Shown here piece after piece: positions 7,454 to 16,138 of a DNA stretch of 20,537 bases. The translations under genes were made by a program, and so were the position numbers. The notes beneath the pieces are model-generated. The model did no database searches. It was not told the DNA's origin and saw nothing but the letters and a program-made list of their open reading frames with translations. The stretch is from Rhodospirillaceae bacterium. GTDB lineage: Bacteria; Pseudomonadota; Alphaproteobacteria; UBA8366; GCA-2717185. The DNA lies in NCBI GenBank assembly GCA_028817685.1, contig JAPPPC010000740.1, positions 1 to 20,537 on the forward strand, read 5' to 3'. Within the stretch, counting starts at the first letter, position 1; each line of letters opens with the position of its first letter.

Positions 7454-9520
7454 GTGGCTGGGACGACGATCGAATTCGCCCCCTTGCTGCCGTGGATCGC
7501 GGTGATAGCGCTGGGCGTTGCCGCCGCCCTGCTGGCCGGTATCGGTCTGTATGTCCGGGCGAACGGCGCCCTGTGGCGGACCCTGGCCTTCGCGGTCCTA
7601 ATGCTGACATTGATGAACCCATCGCTGATCGCAGAAGAACGCGAACCGCTCAAGGATGTGGCGGTTGTCATTGTGGACGACTCGCCAAGCCAAGGTATCG
7701 GCGAACGCCGGGCACAGGTCGCCAGTGCGCTTGAAGCAATCCGGACAGCCGCGGAGAAGCATGGCAACTCATTGGAACTCCGTGTTGTTAAAGTCGGCCA
7801 GGACGGGCTGGCGGCGGCCGACCAGGGCACGCGGCTGATCGCCCCCCTGTCGCGGGCGTTGAGCGACGTTCCGGCGCGGCGTGTGGCGGGCGCCATCCTG
7901 CTGACAGATGGGCAATTGCACGACCCGCAATCGGCGTTGCAAGCGGACGATCTGCCGAAGCCGTTGCATGTCCTGCTCAGCGGGCGGGCAAAGGCGTCGG
8001 ACCGGCGCTTGGTCGTCGTGAAAGCGCCGGCGTTCGGTATCGTCGGCAAAGAACAGGAAATGACGATTCATATCAAGGACAGCGCCGCCGTCCCCAGCAA
8101 GACGGCAACCCTGTCGATCCGCCGCGACGGGGGCGAGCCGACAAGTATGGAAGCCCCAATCGGCCAAGATTTTAAATTGCCGATCACACTGAATCACGGC
8201 GGTCCGAGCGTATTCGAGCTAGATGTCGCCCCCTCCCGCGATGAGCTCACCCGTACCAACAATCGCGCCGTCATATCGATCAACGGTGTACGCGACCGGT
8301 TGCGAGTCCTGCTGGTCTCCGGCGAACCGCATGCCGGCGAGCGCACCTGGCGCAACCTGCTGAAATCCGATCCTTCGGTCGACCTGATCCATTTCACGAT
8401 CTTGCGTCCGCCGGAGAAACAGGACGGTACCCCGATCAACGAATTGTCGCTGATCTCATTCCCGACACGGGAACTGTTCGAGGTCAAGCTGGATGACTTC
8501 GATCTCGTCATCTTCGACCGGTATCGCCGCCGCGGCGTATTACCGCCGTCCTACCTGCGCAACATCGTCGACTATATCGAAGAAGGCGGCGCGCTGCTCG
8601 AAGCAGTCGGGCCGACTTTCGCCGGCCCCTTCAGCATCTACCGCACCCCGTTGGGTAAGGCGTTGCCTGGCGAACCCACCGGTGAAGTGGTCAATCGCGG
8701 CTATCGGCCGACGGTAACGGATGTCGGCAAACGTCATCCGGTTACCGCCGGGCTCGCGACGGACGATCAGGATCAGAAATGGGGGCGTTGGTTCCGGCTT
8801 GTGGATGTCGACGTCAAACAGGGCCGTGTCTTGATGAACGGGGCCGACGACCGGCCACTGCTTATCCTCGACCGGTTCGGCGAAGGGAGGGTCGCGCAGC
8901 TGAACAGCGACCATATCTGGCTGTGGGCGCGCGGTTTCGACGGCGGCGGCCCGCAGGCGGAACTGTTACGACGCCTCGCGCACTGGCTGATGAAGGAGCC
9001 GGAACTGGAAGAAAAGGACCTGCGCGCGATTGCCAGGCAGGACCAGCTTGAAATCACGCGCCGGGATGTTGATGCGGAACCGCGGCCGGTCACCGTAACC
9101 GGGCCCGATGGCAAAACGCAGGAAGTAACCCTTGAGGAGAAAAGCAACGGGTTGTTCACGGGCAGTCTGCCGATCACGCAATCCGGACTCTATCGCGTCA
9201 GCGACGGCAACCGGATTTTCATGGCGGCGGCGGGGTCATTGAACCCGATCGAGTTCGCCGACGTCCGTGCCACAGAGGATATTCTGGCACCGCTTAGCAA
9301 AGCGACCGGCGGTGCCGTTCGCTGGATCGAGAACGGCGTCCCGAAGCTTCGCCGAACCGGACCCGACCGGAATACCGCGGGCCGCGACTGGATTGGACTG
9401 ACGGCGAATGGCGACTACATCGTCACCGGTGTCGAGGTGGTGCCGCTGTTTCCCGCCCTGCTTGTGCTGTTCCTTGCATTGGGGGCCACCGCGCTCGCCT
9501 GGCGCCGCGAAGGCGACTGA
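7454..9520 (+). CDS. large membrane protein with vWA-like and GATase1-like regions
   Basis: A 688-residue protein starting with GTG 3 nt after the DUF4159 gene. Two N-terminal membrane helices (about 9-31 and 38-58) are followed by a vWA-like strand with DDSPSQG (75-81; D75, S77 and S79 resemble a DxSxS metal site). Residues about 278-470 resemble the class I glutamine-amidotransferase-like fold (COG5426 type), with LRVLLVSGEPHAGERTW and VDYIEEGGALLEAVGP. A final membrane helix lies at about 662-681 with a short cytoplasmic tail. I find no cysteine in the whole protein, so it cannot be a Cys-nucleophile amidotransferase; the fold is probably structural. Most of the protein is predicted periplasmic. 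It is the fourth gene of the MoxR operon and is co-translated with its neighbours. Confidence 0.82.
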   Translation: MAGTTIEFAPLLPWIAVIALGVAAALLAGIGLYVRANGALWRTLAFAVLMLTLMNPSLIAEEREPLKDVAVVIVDDSPSQGIGERRAQVASALEAIRTAAEKHGNSLELRVVKVGQDGLAAADQGTRLIAPLSRALSDVPARRVAGAILLTDGQLHDPQSALQADDLPKPLHVLLSGRAKASDRRLVVVKAPAFGIVGKEQEMTIHIKDSAAVPSKTATLSIRRDGGEPTSMEAPIGQDFKLPITLNHGGPSVFELDVAPSRDELTRTNNRAVISINGVRDRLRVLLVSGEPHAGERTWRNLLKSDPSVDLIHFTILRPPEKQDGTPINELSLISFPTRELFEVKLDDFDLVIFDRYRRRGVLPPSYLRNIVDYIEEGGALLEAVGPTFAGPFSIYRTPLGKALPGEPTGEVVNRGYRPTVTDVGKRHPVTAGLATDDQDQKWGRWFRLVDVDVKQGRVLMNGADDRPLLILDRFGEGRVAQLNSDHIWLWARGFDGGGPQAELLRRLAHWLMKEPELEEKDLRAIARQDQLEITRRDVDAEPRPVTVTGPDGKTQEVTLEEKSNGLFTGSLPITQSGLYRVSDGNRIFMAAAGSLNPIEFADVRATEDILAPLSKATGGAVRWIENGVPKLRRTGPDRNTAGRDWIGLTANGDYIVTGVEVVPLFPALLVLFLALGATALAWRREGD

Positions 9521-9525
9521 GCCCC

Positions 9526-10548
9526 ATGAATGCGCCCATCCGAAAAATGACCGTCGGTGACCGCGTCCCGAATTTCCTGCTCGAGGATATCGGCGGCGAA
9601 CGGCGCGAATTGTACAATACCGATCTGACCGGCGGCCCAATCATCCTGTTGATCGCCGGGCGCAATAGTGGCGATACGCTGCGTCAATTTTGTGAAAAGT
9701 CAAATGAGTTCGATGAATTCGGTGCGCATCGATATGCCGTTGTCGAAGCGCGAGATTCCGGATTGCCCGCTGAATCCGCGCAAGGGGGATTCACCCTGTT
9801 GCGCGACCCCGGCTCGAATGTCCAAAACGCCTATCTTCAAGCGTCGGGACTCACCGCGCCGGCGTTGTTCGCACTCGATCCCAACCAGCGGATCGTCGCG
9901 CTTGCCGGCGCCGACCACGCCAGTTCGTTCGCCGAGATCGCCTGCGCCGCCTTCCAACGGATTGCGCCGCAAGACCCGCCCCGGTTCATCTCAAAGCAAG
10001 CGCCTGTCCTCTTCATACCGGACGTCCTCGACAATGCGGATTGCGATCGATTGATCGACGCTTGGCGAGACGGCGAGAAGCGCGAAAATGTGGTCAATGT
10101 CGATTCCGGCCAGGAATCGGGACGCGCCGGACGATCCGAAGTCAAACGACGCAGTGACGTCGTCATCGAAGGGGCGCTGGAACGGCATCTGCTGATAACG
10201 CTGATGCCGCGTGTTTCACCGGAAATCGAACGTGTTCATGCTTTCGACAAGGAATGGACATTCGAAAAATTCAGAGTCGGTTGTTATGACGCGAAAGACG
10301 CCGGCTTTTTCCGGCCACATCGCGACAATCCGTCCGAAGCGCTGAGTCACCGGCAATTCGCTGCTTCCTTCAATCTCAACGACGGTTACGAAGGCGGTTA
10401 CCTGCGATTTCCCGAATACGGCATCGACCATTACGCTCCCCCAAAGGGCGGCGTCCTGATCTTTTCGTGCGGGTTGCTGCACGAAGTGGTGCCGATCACG
10501 GCCGGACAACGCTACACATTGCTGACATTCGTCAGCACGCGGCTCTGA
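9526..10548 (+). CDS. peroxiredoxin-like domain fused to a 2-oxoglutarate/Fe(II)-dependent oxygenase
   Basis: A 340-residue soluble two-domain protein. Residues about 8-150 look like an AhpC/TSA thioredoxin fold (GDRVPNFLLEDIGG), but the peroxidatic cysteine position reads SGDT, with D50 where Cys is expected; C56 sits one turn further on. Residues about 165-340 are a prolyl-4-hydroxylase-type 2OG/Fe(II) domain with a complete active site: H265 and D267 (PHRDN), distal H319 (LLHEVVP) and R329 for the 2-oxoglutarate carboxylate. It starts 5 nt after the preceding stop and is the last gene of the MoxR operon. The oxygenase should hydroxylate a protein or small molecule; the substrate is not evident. 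The fused domain is more likely a binding module than a peroxidase. Confidence 0.83.
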   Translation: MNAPIRKMTVGDRVPNFLLEDIGGERRELYNTDLTGGPIILLIAGRNSGDTLRQFCEKSNEFDEFGAHRYAVVEARDSGLPAESAQGGFTLLRDPGSNVQNAYLQASGLTAPALFALDPNQRIVALAGADHASSFAEIACAAFQRIAPQDPPRFISKQAPVLFIPDVLDNADCDRLIDAWRDGEKRENVVNVDSGQESGRAGRSEVKRRSDVVIEGALERHLLITLMPRVSPEIERVHAFDKEWTFEKFRVGCYDAKDAGFFRPHRDNPSEALSHRQFAASFNLNDGYEGGYLRFPEYGIDHYAPPKGGVLIFSCGLLHEVVPITAGQRYTLLTFVSTRL

Positions 10549-10585
10549 GCCTTCCGCCGCCGCCCAATGCTTATCTGAACACCAG

Positions 10586-10622
10586 TGCGGGCCGTCGGGG
10601 CAGAGTTGCCAATGGTCCCGCA
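10586..10622 (+). terminator. possible hairpin terminator after the MoxR operon
   Basis: TGCGGG (10586-10591) pairs with CCCGCA (10617-10622). The stem extends by CC/GG past a one-base bulge, and an inner GGCA/TGCC stem closes a GAGT loop (10603-10606). It lies 38 nt after the oxygenase stop and before the next promoter, where a terminator is expected. There is no U-run after it, so it is not a canonical intrinsic terminator. The rest of the gap between 10549 and 10780 holds only the promoter listed separately. Confidence 0.3.
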
Positions 10623-10729
10623 GAATTCCGATAAATCAACGAATTACCTGACATTTCGCGCGTCCGGTCGGCCATGCGTCACGGGCGTTCAACACTTTGT
10701 GAGAAACCTACAGAATTACCGCACCTTGT

Positions 10730-10758
10730 TTGTCGAAATTTTCCGCCTCCGATATAGT
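10730..10758 (+). promoter_or_regulatory. sigma70-type promoter for the ribbon-helix-helix gene
   Basis: TTGTCG (10730-10735) and TATAGT (10753-10758) are separated by 17 nt, matching the consensus at 4 of 6 and 5 of 6 positions. The predicted start near 10765 leaves a ~16-nt leader containing GGAAAGG (10766-10772) before the ATG at 10781. Confidence 0.55.
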
Positions 10759-10780
10759 TTTTTACGGAAAGGCGCGGCGA

Positions 10781-11089
10781 ATGAATCAGGCAGTAGGCAA
10801 TTATGGGGCGAGGAAGGTAGCGCCCGATATGCCGAATATCGAGGAAGACCAGTCGATAAATCCGGGTGAGATGCGCAAGCGGTCGGTCGTGATCGCCGGG
10901 CATCGCACGAGCGTATCGCTGGAAAATGCCTTTTGGAACGCGCTGAAGGCGATCGCGACATCGCGCGGCCTGACCGTCAATCAAATGGTCACCGAGATCG
11001 ATAGCCGGCGCTCCGGAAATCTATCGAGCGCGATCAGGCTGTTCGTTCTGGATTCCTATCGCCGCCGCGACGCGGATCAAACTGCATAA
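10781..11089 (+). CDS. ribbon-helix-helix domain protein (RHH_4 type)
   Basis: A 102-residue protein whose C-terminal two thirds match the RHH_4 family: a beta strand in KRSVVIAGHRTSVSLE (33-48), then helices in FWNALKAIATSRGLT and the invariant-looking SSAIRLFVLDSYR (82-94). Such proteins are thought to be DNA-binding regulators of the Arc/MetJ fold. The first ~30 residues are polar and less conserved. The frame is open from 10730, but that TTG lies upstream of the predicted transcript; the ATG at 10781 has GGAAAGG 8 nt upstream. It has its own promoter and convergent neighbours, so it is probably monocistronic. The target is unknown. Confidence 0.8.
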   Translation: MNQAVGNYGARKVAPDMPNIEEDQSINPGEMRKRSVVIAGHRTSVSLENAFWNALKAIATSRGLTVNQMVTEIDSRRSGNLSSAIRLFVLDSYRRRDADQTA

Positions 11090-11105
11090 ATCAGGCTAGT
11101 GTTGC

Positions 11106-11119
11106 CCGGCCCCTGCCGG
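11106..11119. terminator. small GC hairpin in the convergent gap
   Basis: CCGGC (11106-11110), loop CCCT, GCCGG (11115-11119) form a perfect 5-bp stem in the 33-base gap between the convergent ribbon-helix-helix and asmA genes. Its placement would suit a bidirectional terminator, but there is no T-run on either side and 5 bp is short. Confidence 0.28.
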
Positions 11120-11122
11120 AGG

Positions 11123-14100
11123 CTAGCGTCCAAAACCCTTGAGCAGGCCACGCAAGATATCTTGCGGCTCGACCTTGCCCGAACCGCTGCCGCTGTCCGG
11201 CTTCGGACCAAGAACGCCGGGCAGGATCTGTTGGATCGGGTTGGACGCCGGGGCAGGACTGGACGATTTCAAGAACCCTCCGCTCACCTTCGGATTTGGC
11301 GAGTCCAAGGAACCGGTGAGCGCGACGGAAACAAAGGGTTCCTGTCCCTGTTGCCCCGTCCGTGCAACTGACGTGTTCGTATCGATCAGCCAACGCGGCA
11401 AATCCACCGCACCGGCGGTCAATGCCCGCGCGCCGCGGCCATTCAGAACCGTATCGCGCGTTCGCAAGACCCCGCGGTCTATGGCGAAGGAGCCCGTCAG
11501 GTCAGCCGGATTGCGCCCGAACGCATTGAAAATTTCGTTGGTGAGTCCACCGACCTGTTTGAGCTCCTTGACCTTCTTGCCGAAGAGCGCCGAAGCCAAT
11601 CCAACCGCACCGATTGCCCGGTTTTCCTGTTCGGTAACCTTGATCTGAATTTTTCCGGACAGCCTGCCCGTCCCCGCCAGGGAAGAAACGATCGCGGCTT
11701 CCGAATCGCCCGACATCGTCAAGGACGCGTTCGCGGACAAGGGCCCGCTCGCCCGCGGCGGTGCGCCCAACGTCTTCGCCGCCTGTGCCAGATCGACATT
11801 GGATATGACGACGTCGACGCCCATCGGAACCGCCTTGGCTGCCCCGTTCACGCGTCCCTTCGCGGATACGGTCCCGCCGAATATACCGGCCCGGAATTGC
11901 TTCAGATCCAACTGACCCGATTTCAAACTCGCTTCGACCACTGGCTGCGACAGCCGGATATTGCCGTTGATCAACCCCGACATCTTCACGGTCACATCCG
12001 CATCGACCCCTTGCATACCGCTGAAGTCGATCCGTTCGCGAGACCAGCGCCCGTTTGGTTGCGACACATTGCCACCGCCGGCCGTGCTGTTCGCCGCTCG
12101 CCCCCGAGCGGTGGCCGGCTGAGACGGCCTGGCCGGCGGGCGAAAAAGGTCGACCAGCACATCGCTGGTCGCGAGATCTGCCTTCACATACGGCGTGGCC
12201 CCGACCGTCCGCACCGCCGCGGTTCCCTTGACCTGCACCGGTCCGGCCGTCGCCTCCAAGCCAGATAGCGCGAAGTCTTCCGGCGTCCCGGACAGTCGGA
12301 AGGCGGCGGCCAAAGGCCCGAGCTTTGCCGCCGCCGGGCGAAAGTCCGGCACGGCCAGGCGTACGAACTGGGCGAGCTCCGGATGGTTGATCGCCATACC
12401 CAGGTCAAGCGTCGGTGCGGCCAACGGCTTTTTGACATTGCCTTCGAGAGCGAGTTTTGCCCCCGCTGCGGCGATGTCCGACTTGACGGAAAGCGCATCC
12501 AGCGTCCCGTCAAGTCGGCCGGAGAGTTTCGGTTTTCCGAGCTTCCGCAGCGGAATAGGCGGAGGTGTTCCCAAGAAACGGAACAGCTTGGCCGGATCGT
12601 TGACCGCTGCCCGGTACTTCAGTCCAACAGACGGTTTCGCGGCGAGGTCCTTCACATCTCCGGAAATGTTTGCATTGGCACCGGCAAAATCAGCAACGCT
12701 TGCCTTGCGGATAGTGAAGTTGCCGCCGGCCAGCAAACCGTCGAGACGGACCTTGCGCGCCAAGGTCTTTTGCACCGTGAGCCGGTCGATCTCCAAATCA
12801 ATGTTGGCATCAAAGGAATTCAGCACGGCCAGAGGCGAGGCCGGCGCAGGCGAGGCCGCGGCCGTCGATGAGGCTTTGTCGCTGGACGCACCCTCAGATG
12901 ATTTGACCGAAGCCCGCGGCAAATAGGCGTCCAGGTTCATCTGATCGATGGCCAACCGTAATCCGAAACCGGGACGATCCCGCAGCGCGGCGGCCAACCC
13001 GCCCGTCATCGTACTGGCGTCCAGGCGGACATTGATATCCTGCACTTCAACCGCAGTCGGTGTCAGCTTTACCTTGCTTGCATATGAGAAGCCGCGCAGC
13101 CGGTCGGGTGGGAGCGCGCCCGCCTCCACACCGGCCCAATCCAGCAGTGACCGCAGATTGTCCGACGCCGCTGCGACCTCTCCATCGAAACGGGGTTCTC
13201 CCTCGATGAAGGACAAGAATCCCAGAAGCGATACATCCGAACCGCCGGGCAATAGGGCGGCGGCCCGGTCCAGCGTCACTTCGCCATTGGCCAGCGCGGC
13301 GCGCAAACCGGCTTCCCGGATCACACTGCCGCGATACTGGATAACGTCTATCGCGAGATCGAAGGACGCGTTGATGTTCTTGGGCAATTCCACAGCGATA
13401 GGGTCGGAACTCGCGGCTTTCGGCTCGGTCGAAGACTCCGCCGGTTTTGCCGTTTCCGAGGGAGTCGTCGGCGCTGCGGTTGCCTGCTTCAGCAATTCGT
13501 CGAGATTGAGACGGCTGACCGAAACGGCGATATCGGCGTTCATCGTTTCGCCCAGCGTAACGCTTACCGCGCCGTTGCCACTGAGTGAGCCGAACTTTAA
13601 GGCCGTATCGTTCAGCGCGACCGCATCCGGCGAAACCATGAGGGTGCCTTCGATCGACACGGGTTGCGCGAGTACGGGGGGCAGATTGTCCTGGCCGGCG
13701 GCGGATGCGAGTTTCGCGGCACTCGCCCCCGTGATTTCGAGCTTCCCGGACAGCAACCCGGTGGGAATCGGGGCCAGCATTTTGCCGTTGAAACGAAGTT
13801 CGGCATCGGCCTCGGTCAAGGCCGCTTTCAACCCGATCGTGAGCGGCTGCTGAGGCTTCAGGGCACCTGTCTTCAATTCGAGCGAGACCGGCATGCCGCG
13901 CGCACGGGCCGACGCCGTCACATCGAACGGGCCGGACAGCGACGGCGCCCCGATTGCCATTTGCAGATCTTCGACCTTTTCGGACGTGCCGGACCGACGG
14001 TCTTCGAAACTCAAGGATCCACCGCTGACGCGAACGTCAGCGAGGGAAATGTCGAGGGGCGCGTCGCCGGAATCGCCTTCGGACGAAGTGGCATCGCTTC

Positions 14101-14500
14101 CCGCCGCGGCGGCGATATCGATATCCCAGCTGGCCTTGCCATCTTTAGCGACTTCAAGCGCGATAACGGGCTCGACCAGCTCCAGCCGTTCGACCACGAT
14201 CCGCCGTTCCAACAGCGCGCCGATCGAGACACGCACCCGAAGCTCCTTCAGGCGCACCATGTCGGCCGCCTGCGCGCCCTCGAAATTTTCGATGCGCAAT
14301 CCGGCGACGCGCAGTGCCGGCGCGGGAAGGACGGTAAACGCGATGTCCCCATCGATGGCAGCACCGCGGCCGGTATTGTCCCGGATCGCGGCGACGATCT
14401 GGCCCTTATAAGAATTCCAGTCGATGAAGCTGGGGACGATCAGGACGGCCCCGACAAGCACCACCACCAGCACGACAAGCGCGATGACGATCTTTTTCAA
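11123..14500 (-). CDS. AsmA-family envelope protein
   Basis: A ~1125-residue AsmA-like protein. One N-terminal membrane helix (LKKIVIALVVLVVVLVGAVL) is followed by the AsmA signature (FIDWNSYKGQI, a TGRGAAIDGDIAF-like segment and LPAPALRVAGLRIEN), a very long beta-rich periplasmic repeat region with a low-complexity Ala/Pro/Ser linker near residues 350-370, and a C-terminal AsmA_2-type segment. AsmA-like proteins form elongated bridge-like lipid-transfer or outer-membrane homeostasis proteins. The frame opens at a TTG at 14545, but the TTG at 14500 is preferred: GGAG sits 7 nt upstream and the membrane helix then begins directly, as in relatives. It is transcribed alone on the minus strand, downstream of the FAD dehydrogenase with a 143-base gap. 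Confidence 0.87.
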   Translation of the reverse strand: MKKIVIALVVLVVVLVGAVLIVPSFIDWNSYKGQIVAAIRDNTGRGAAIDGDIAFTVLPAPALRVAGLRIENFEGAQAADMVRLKELRVRVSIGALLERRIVVERLELVEPVIALEVAKDGKASWDIDIAAAAGSDATSSEGDSGDAPLDISLADVRVSGGSLSFEDRRSGTSEKVEDLQMAIGAPSLSGPFDVTASARARGMPVSLELKTGALKPQQPLTIGLKAALTEADAELRFNGKMLAPIPTGLLSGKLEITGASAAKLASAAGQDNLPPVLAQPVSIEGTLMVSPDAVALNDTALKFGSLSGNGAVSVTLGETMNADIAVSVSRLNLDELLKQATAAPTTPSETAKPAESSTEPKAASSDPIAVELPKNINASFDLAIDVIQYRGSVIREAGLRAALANGEVTLDRAAALLPGGSDVSLLGFLSFIEGEPRFDGEVAAASDNLRSLLDWAGVEAGALPPDRLRGFSYASKVKLTPTAVEVQDINVRLDASTMTGGLAAALRDRPGFGLRLAIDQMNLDAYLPRASVKSSEGASSDKASSTAAASPAPASPLAVLNSFDANIDLEIDRLTVQKTLARKVRLDGLLAGGNFTIRKASVADFAGANANISGDVKDLAAKPSVGLKYRAAVNDPAKLFRFLGTPPPIPLRKLGKPKLSGRLDGTLDALSVKSDIAAAGAKLALEGNVKKPLAAPTLDLGMAINHPELAQFVRLAVPDFRPAAAKLGPLAAAFRLSGTPEDFALSGLEATAGPVQVKGTAAVRTVGATPYVKADLATSDVLVDLFRPPARPSQPATARGRAANSTAGGGNVSQPNGRWSRERIDFSGMQGVDADVTVKMSGLINGNIRLSQPVVEASLKSGQLDLKQFRAGIFGGTVSAKGRVNGAAKAVPMGVDVVISNVDLAQAAKTLGAPPRASGPLSANASLTMSGDSEAAIVSSLAGTGRLSGKIQIKVTEQENRAIGAVGLASALFGKKVKELKQVGGLTNEIFNAFGRNPADLTGSFAIDRGVLRTRDTVLNGRGARALTAGAVDLPRWLIDTNTSVARTGQQGQEPFVSVALTGSLDSPNPKVSGGFLKSSSPAPASNPIQQILPGVLGPKPDSGSGSGKVEPQDILRGLLKGFGR

Positions 14501-14585
14501 ATGAGAGCTCCGAGGTTTCGAGCGCGGGCCCAACCTGTCATTCAACCCGGAGCGGATGGCGTCATCCGTTCCGAAAACTGCCCTA

Positions 14586-14614
14586 CAATTAAGCCGTTTG
14601 CAGAGCTATTTCAA
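14586..14614 (-). promoter_or_regulatory. candidate promoter upstream of asmA
   Basis: Read on the minus strand, TTGAAA (14614-14609) is followed after 17 nt by TAATTG (14591-14586). The -35 matches 5 of 6 consensus bases and the -10 is poor. The position, about 85 nt before the asmA start in the 143-base gap, is plausible. The gap shows no reading frame or stable terminator hairpin for the upstream dehydrogenase gene. Confidence 0.3.
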
Positions 14615-14643
14615 ATCGCGCGCGGTAAACTGGCCGTGCGCGC

Positions 14644-16041
14644 TCAGACTCGTAAAATTTTTCCTGGATTCATGATGTTGTCCGGGTCGAGGGCCTTTTT
14701 GATGCTGCGCATGACACTGACAGCATCGCCATGTTCGGCCGTCAGGTAATCCATCTTGCCGATACCGACACCGTGCTCACCGGTGCAGGTTCCCCCCATC
14801 GCGATTGCGCGGTGATTGAGCCGGCCGATCATGTCTTTGGCGCGCGTCATTTCTTCGTCGCTGTCCCGATCGACGAGCATCACGAGGTGGAAATTACCGT
14901 CACCGACATGACCCACGATCGGCGCCGGGATGCCCGTTTCCTCGATGTCGCGCTGCGTATCCGCGATACATTCAGCCAGCTTGGAAATCGGTACACAAAC
15001 GTCTGTCGCGATCCCTTTCGTACCCGGTTTAAGCGCCAACGCAGCGAAATAAGCGTCATGCCGCGCCTGCCACAGCTTGTTACGCTCCTCCGTCCGGGTT
15101 GCCCATTGGAACTCACTGCCACCGTATTCATCGGAAATGGCGCCGACCATCTCCGCTTGCTCGGCAACCGATGCTTCGGTTCCGTGAAATTCGAACAGCA
15201 ATGTCGGCTTGGCCTCATAGGCGCCCAAGTCCGAATACGTAACACAGGCGCCCATCTGCACTTCGTCGAGAAGTTCGATGCGCGCCACGGGGATCCCAGA
15301 TTGAATCGTCAGGATCACCGTGTTCACCGCATCGTCCACTGTGGGATATTGGCAAACGGCGGCGGACATCGCTTCGGGAATGCCATACAGCCGTAGCTGA
15401 ACTTCCGTGATGATCCCGAGCGTACCTTCCGAACCGACGAATACGCGGGTCAAGTCGTAGCCTGCCGACGATTTCCGCGCCCGGCCGCCGGTCCGGATAA
15501 TGCGACCATCGGCAAGAACGACCGTCAGACCAAGTACGTTCTCGCGCATCGTGCCGTAGCGCACCGCGTTGGTGCCGCTGGCACGCGTGGCGCTCATGCC
15601 CCCCAATGACGCGTCAGCGCCGGGGTCGATCGGAAAGAACAGACCCGTCGCGCGCAGTTCCTCGTTGAGCTGCTTGCGCGTCACACCGGCTTGAACTCGG
15701 CAATCAAGGTCTTCCTCATGGACCTCAAGGACGTCGTTCATTTCCGACAGATCGATGCAGACACCGCCGTGCAGGGCGAGGACATGCCCTTCCAGGGACG
15801 TGCCCGTGCCGTAGGCGATGATGGGCGCACCGTGGTCTGCGCAAATCTTGACGATCGCGCTGACCTCTTCAGTCGAATGGGCGAATACAACGACATCGGG
15901 CGGCACGGCATCGAAATAATCCTCGCCATTGCCATGATGTTCACGCACGGCCGCTGCGGTCGACAGCCGTTCGCCGACGACGTCACGAAGCTCGTCGATC
16001 AGCTGGTCCGTGACCGGCGCGTAAGCGGGTTCCGCCGCCAT
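14644..16041 (-). CDS. FAD-linked 2-hydroxyacid dehydrogenase (D-lactate dehydrogenase / GlcD type)
   Basis: A 465-residue FAD-linked oxidase. The PCMH FAD-binding domain spans about 48-226, with YGTGTSLEGHV (77-87) and DPGADASLGG as flavin-contacting segments. The C-terminal FAD-oxidase domain contains GHVGDGNFH and CTGEHGVGIGK (419-429) and ends with the family tail DPDNIMNPGK. The two histidines in these motifs are the usual metal and substrate ligands. It most resembles mitochondrial-type LDHD/GlcD enzymes that oxidise D-lactate or related D-2-hydroxyacids and pass electrons to the respiratory chain or an electron-transfer flavoprotein. The exact substrate cannot be fixed from sequence. 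The start at 16041 has AGAGGA 8 nt upstream. It is divergent from a TSUP permease. Confidence 0.9.
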   Translation of the reverse strand: MAAEPAYAPVTDQLIDELRDVVGERLSTAAAVREHHGNGEDYFDAVPPDVVVFAHSTEEVSAIVKICADHGAPIIAYGTGTSLEGHVLALHGGVCIDLSEMNDVLEVHEEDLDCRVQAGVTRKQLNEELRATGLFFPIDPGADASLGGMSATRASGTNAVRYGTMRENVLGLTVVLADGRIIRTGGRARKSSAGYDLTRVFVGSEGTLGIITEVQLRLYGIPEAMSAAVCQYPTVDDAVNTVILTIQSGIPVARIELLDEVQMGACVTYSDLGAYEAKPTLLFEFHGTEASVAEQAEMVGAISDEYGGSEFQWATRTEERNKLWQARHDAYFAALALKPGTKGIATDVCVPISKLAECIADTQRDIEETGIPAPIVGHVGDGNFHLVMLVDRDSDEEMTRAKDMIGRLNHRAIAMGGTCTGEHGVGIGKMDYLTAEHGDAVSVMRSIKKALDPDNIMNPGKILRV

Positions 16042-16138
16042 GACATTCGTCCTCTACCCGTTCCGTATGCTAAGCAACGTACCGTGCGGACCTGCGGCCT
16101 TCAACCTTTCCCGCCATGCGATCCGAGGCGCCGATTCG

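Noticed and set aside
12948..13853. Plus-strand open frame of 301 codons inside asmA
   Set aside because: It is antisense to AsmA, is Ser/Ala/Arg-rich with no recognisable domain, and follows from GC-rich codon bias on the opposite strand.
13664..14749. Plus-strand open frame of 361 codons across the asmA start and dehydrogenase end
   Set aside because: It crosses two well-supported minus-strand genes, has low-complexity basic composition and no family resemblance.
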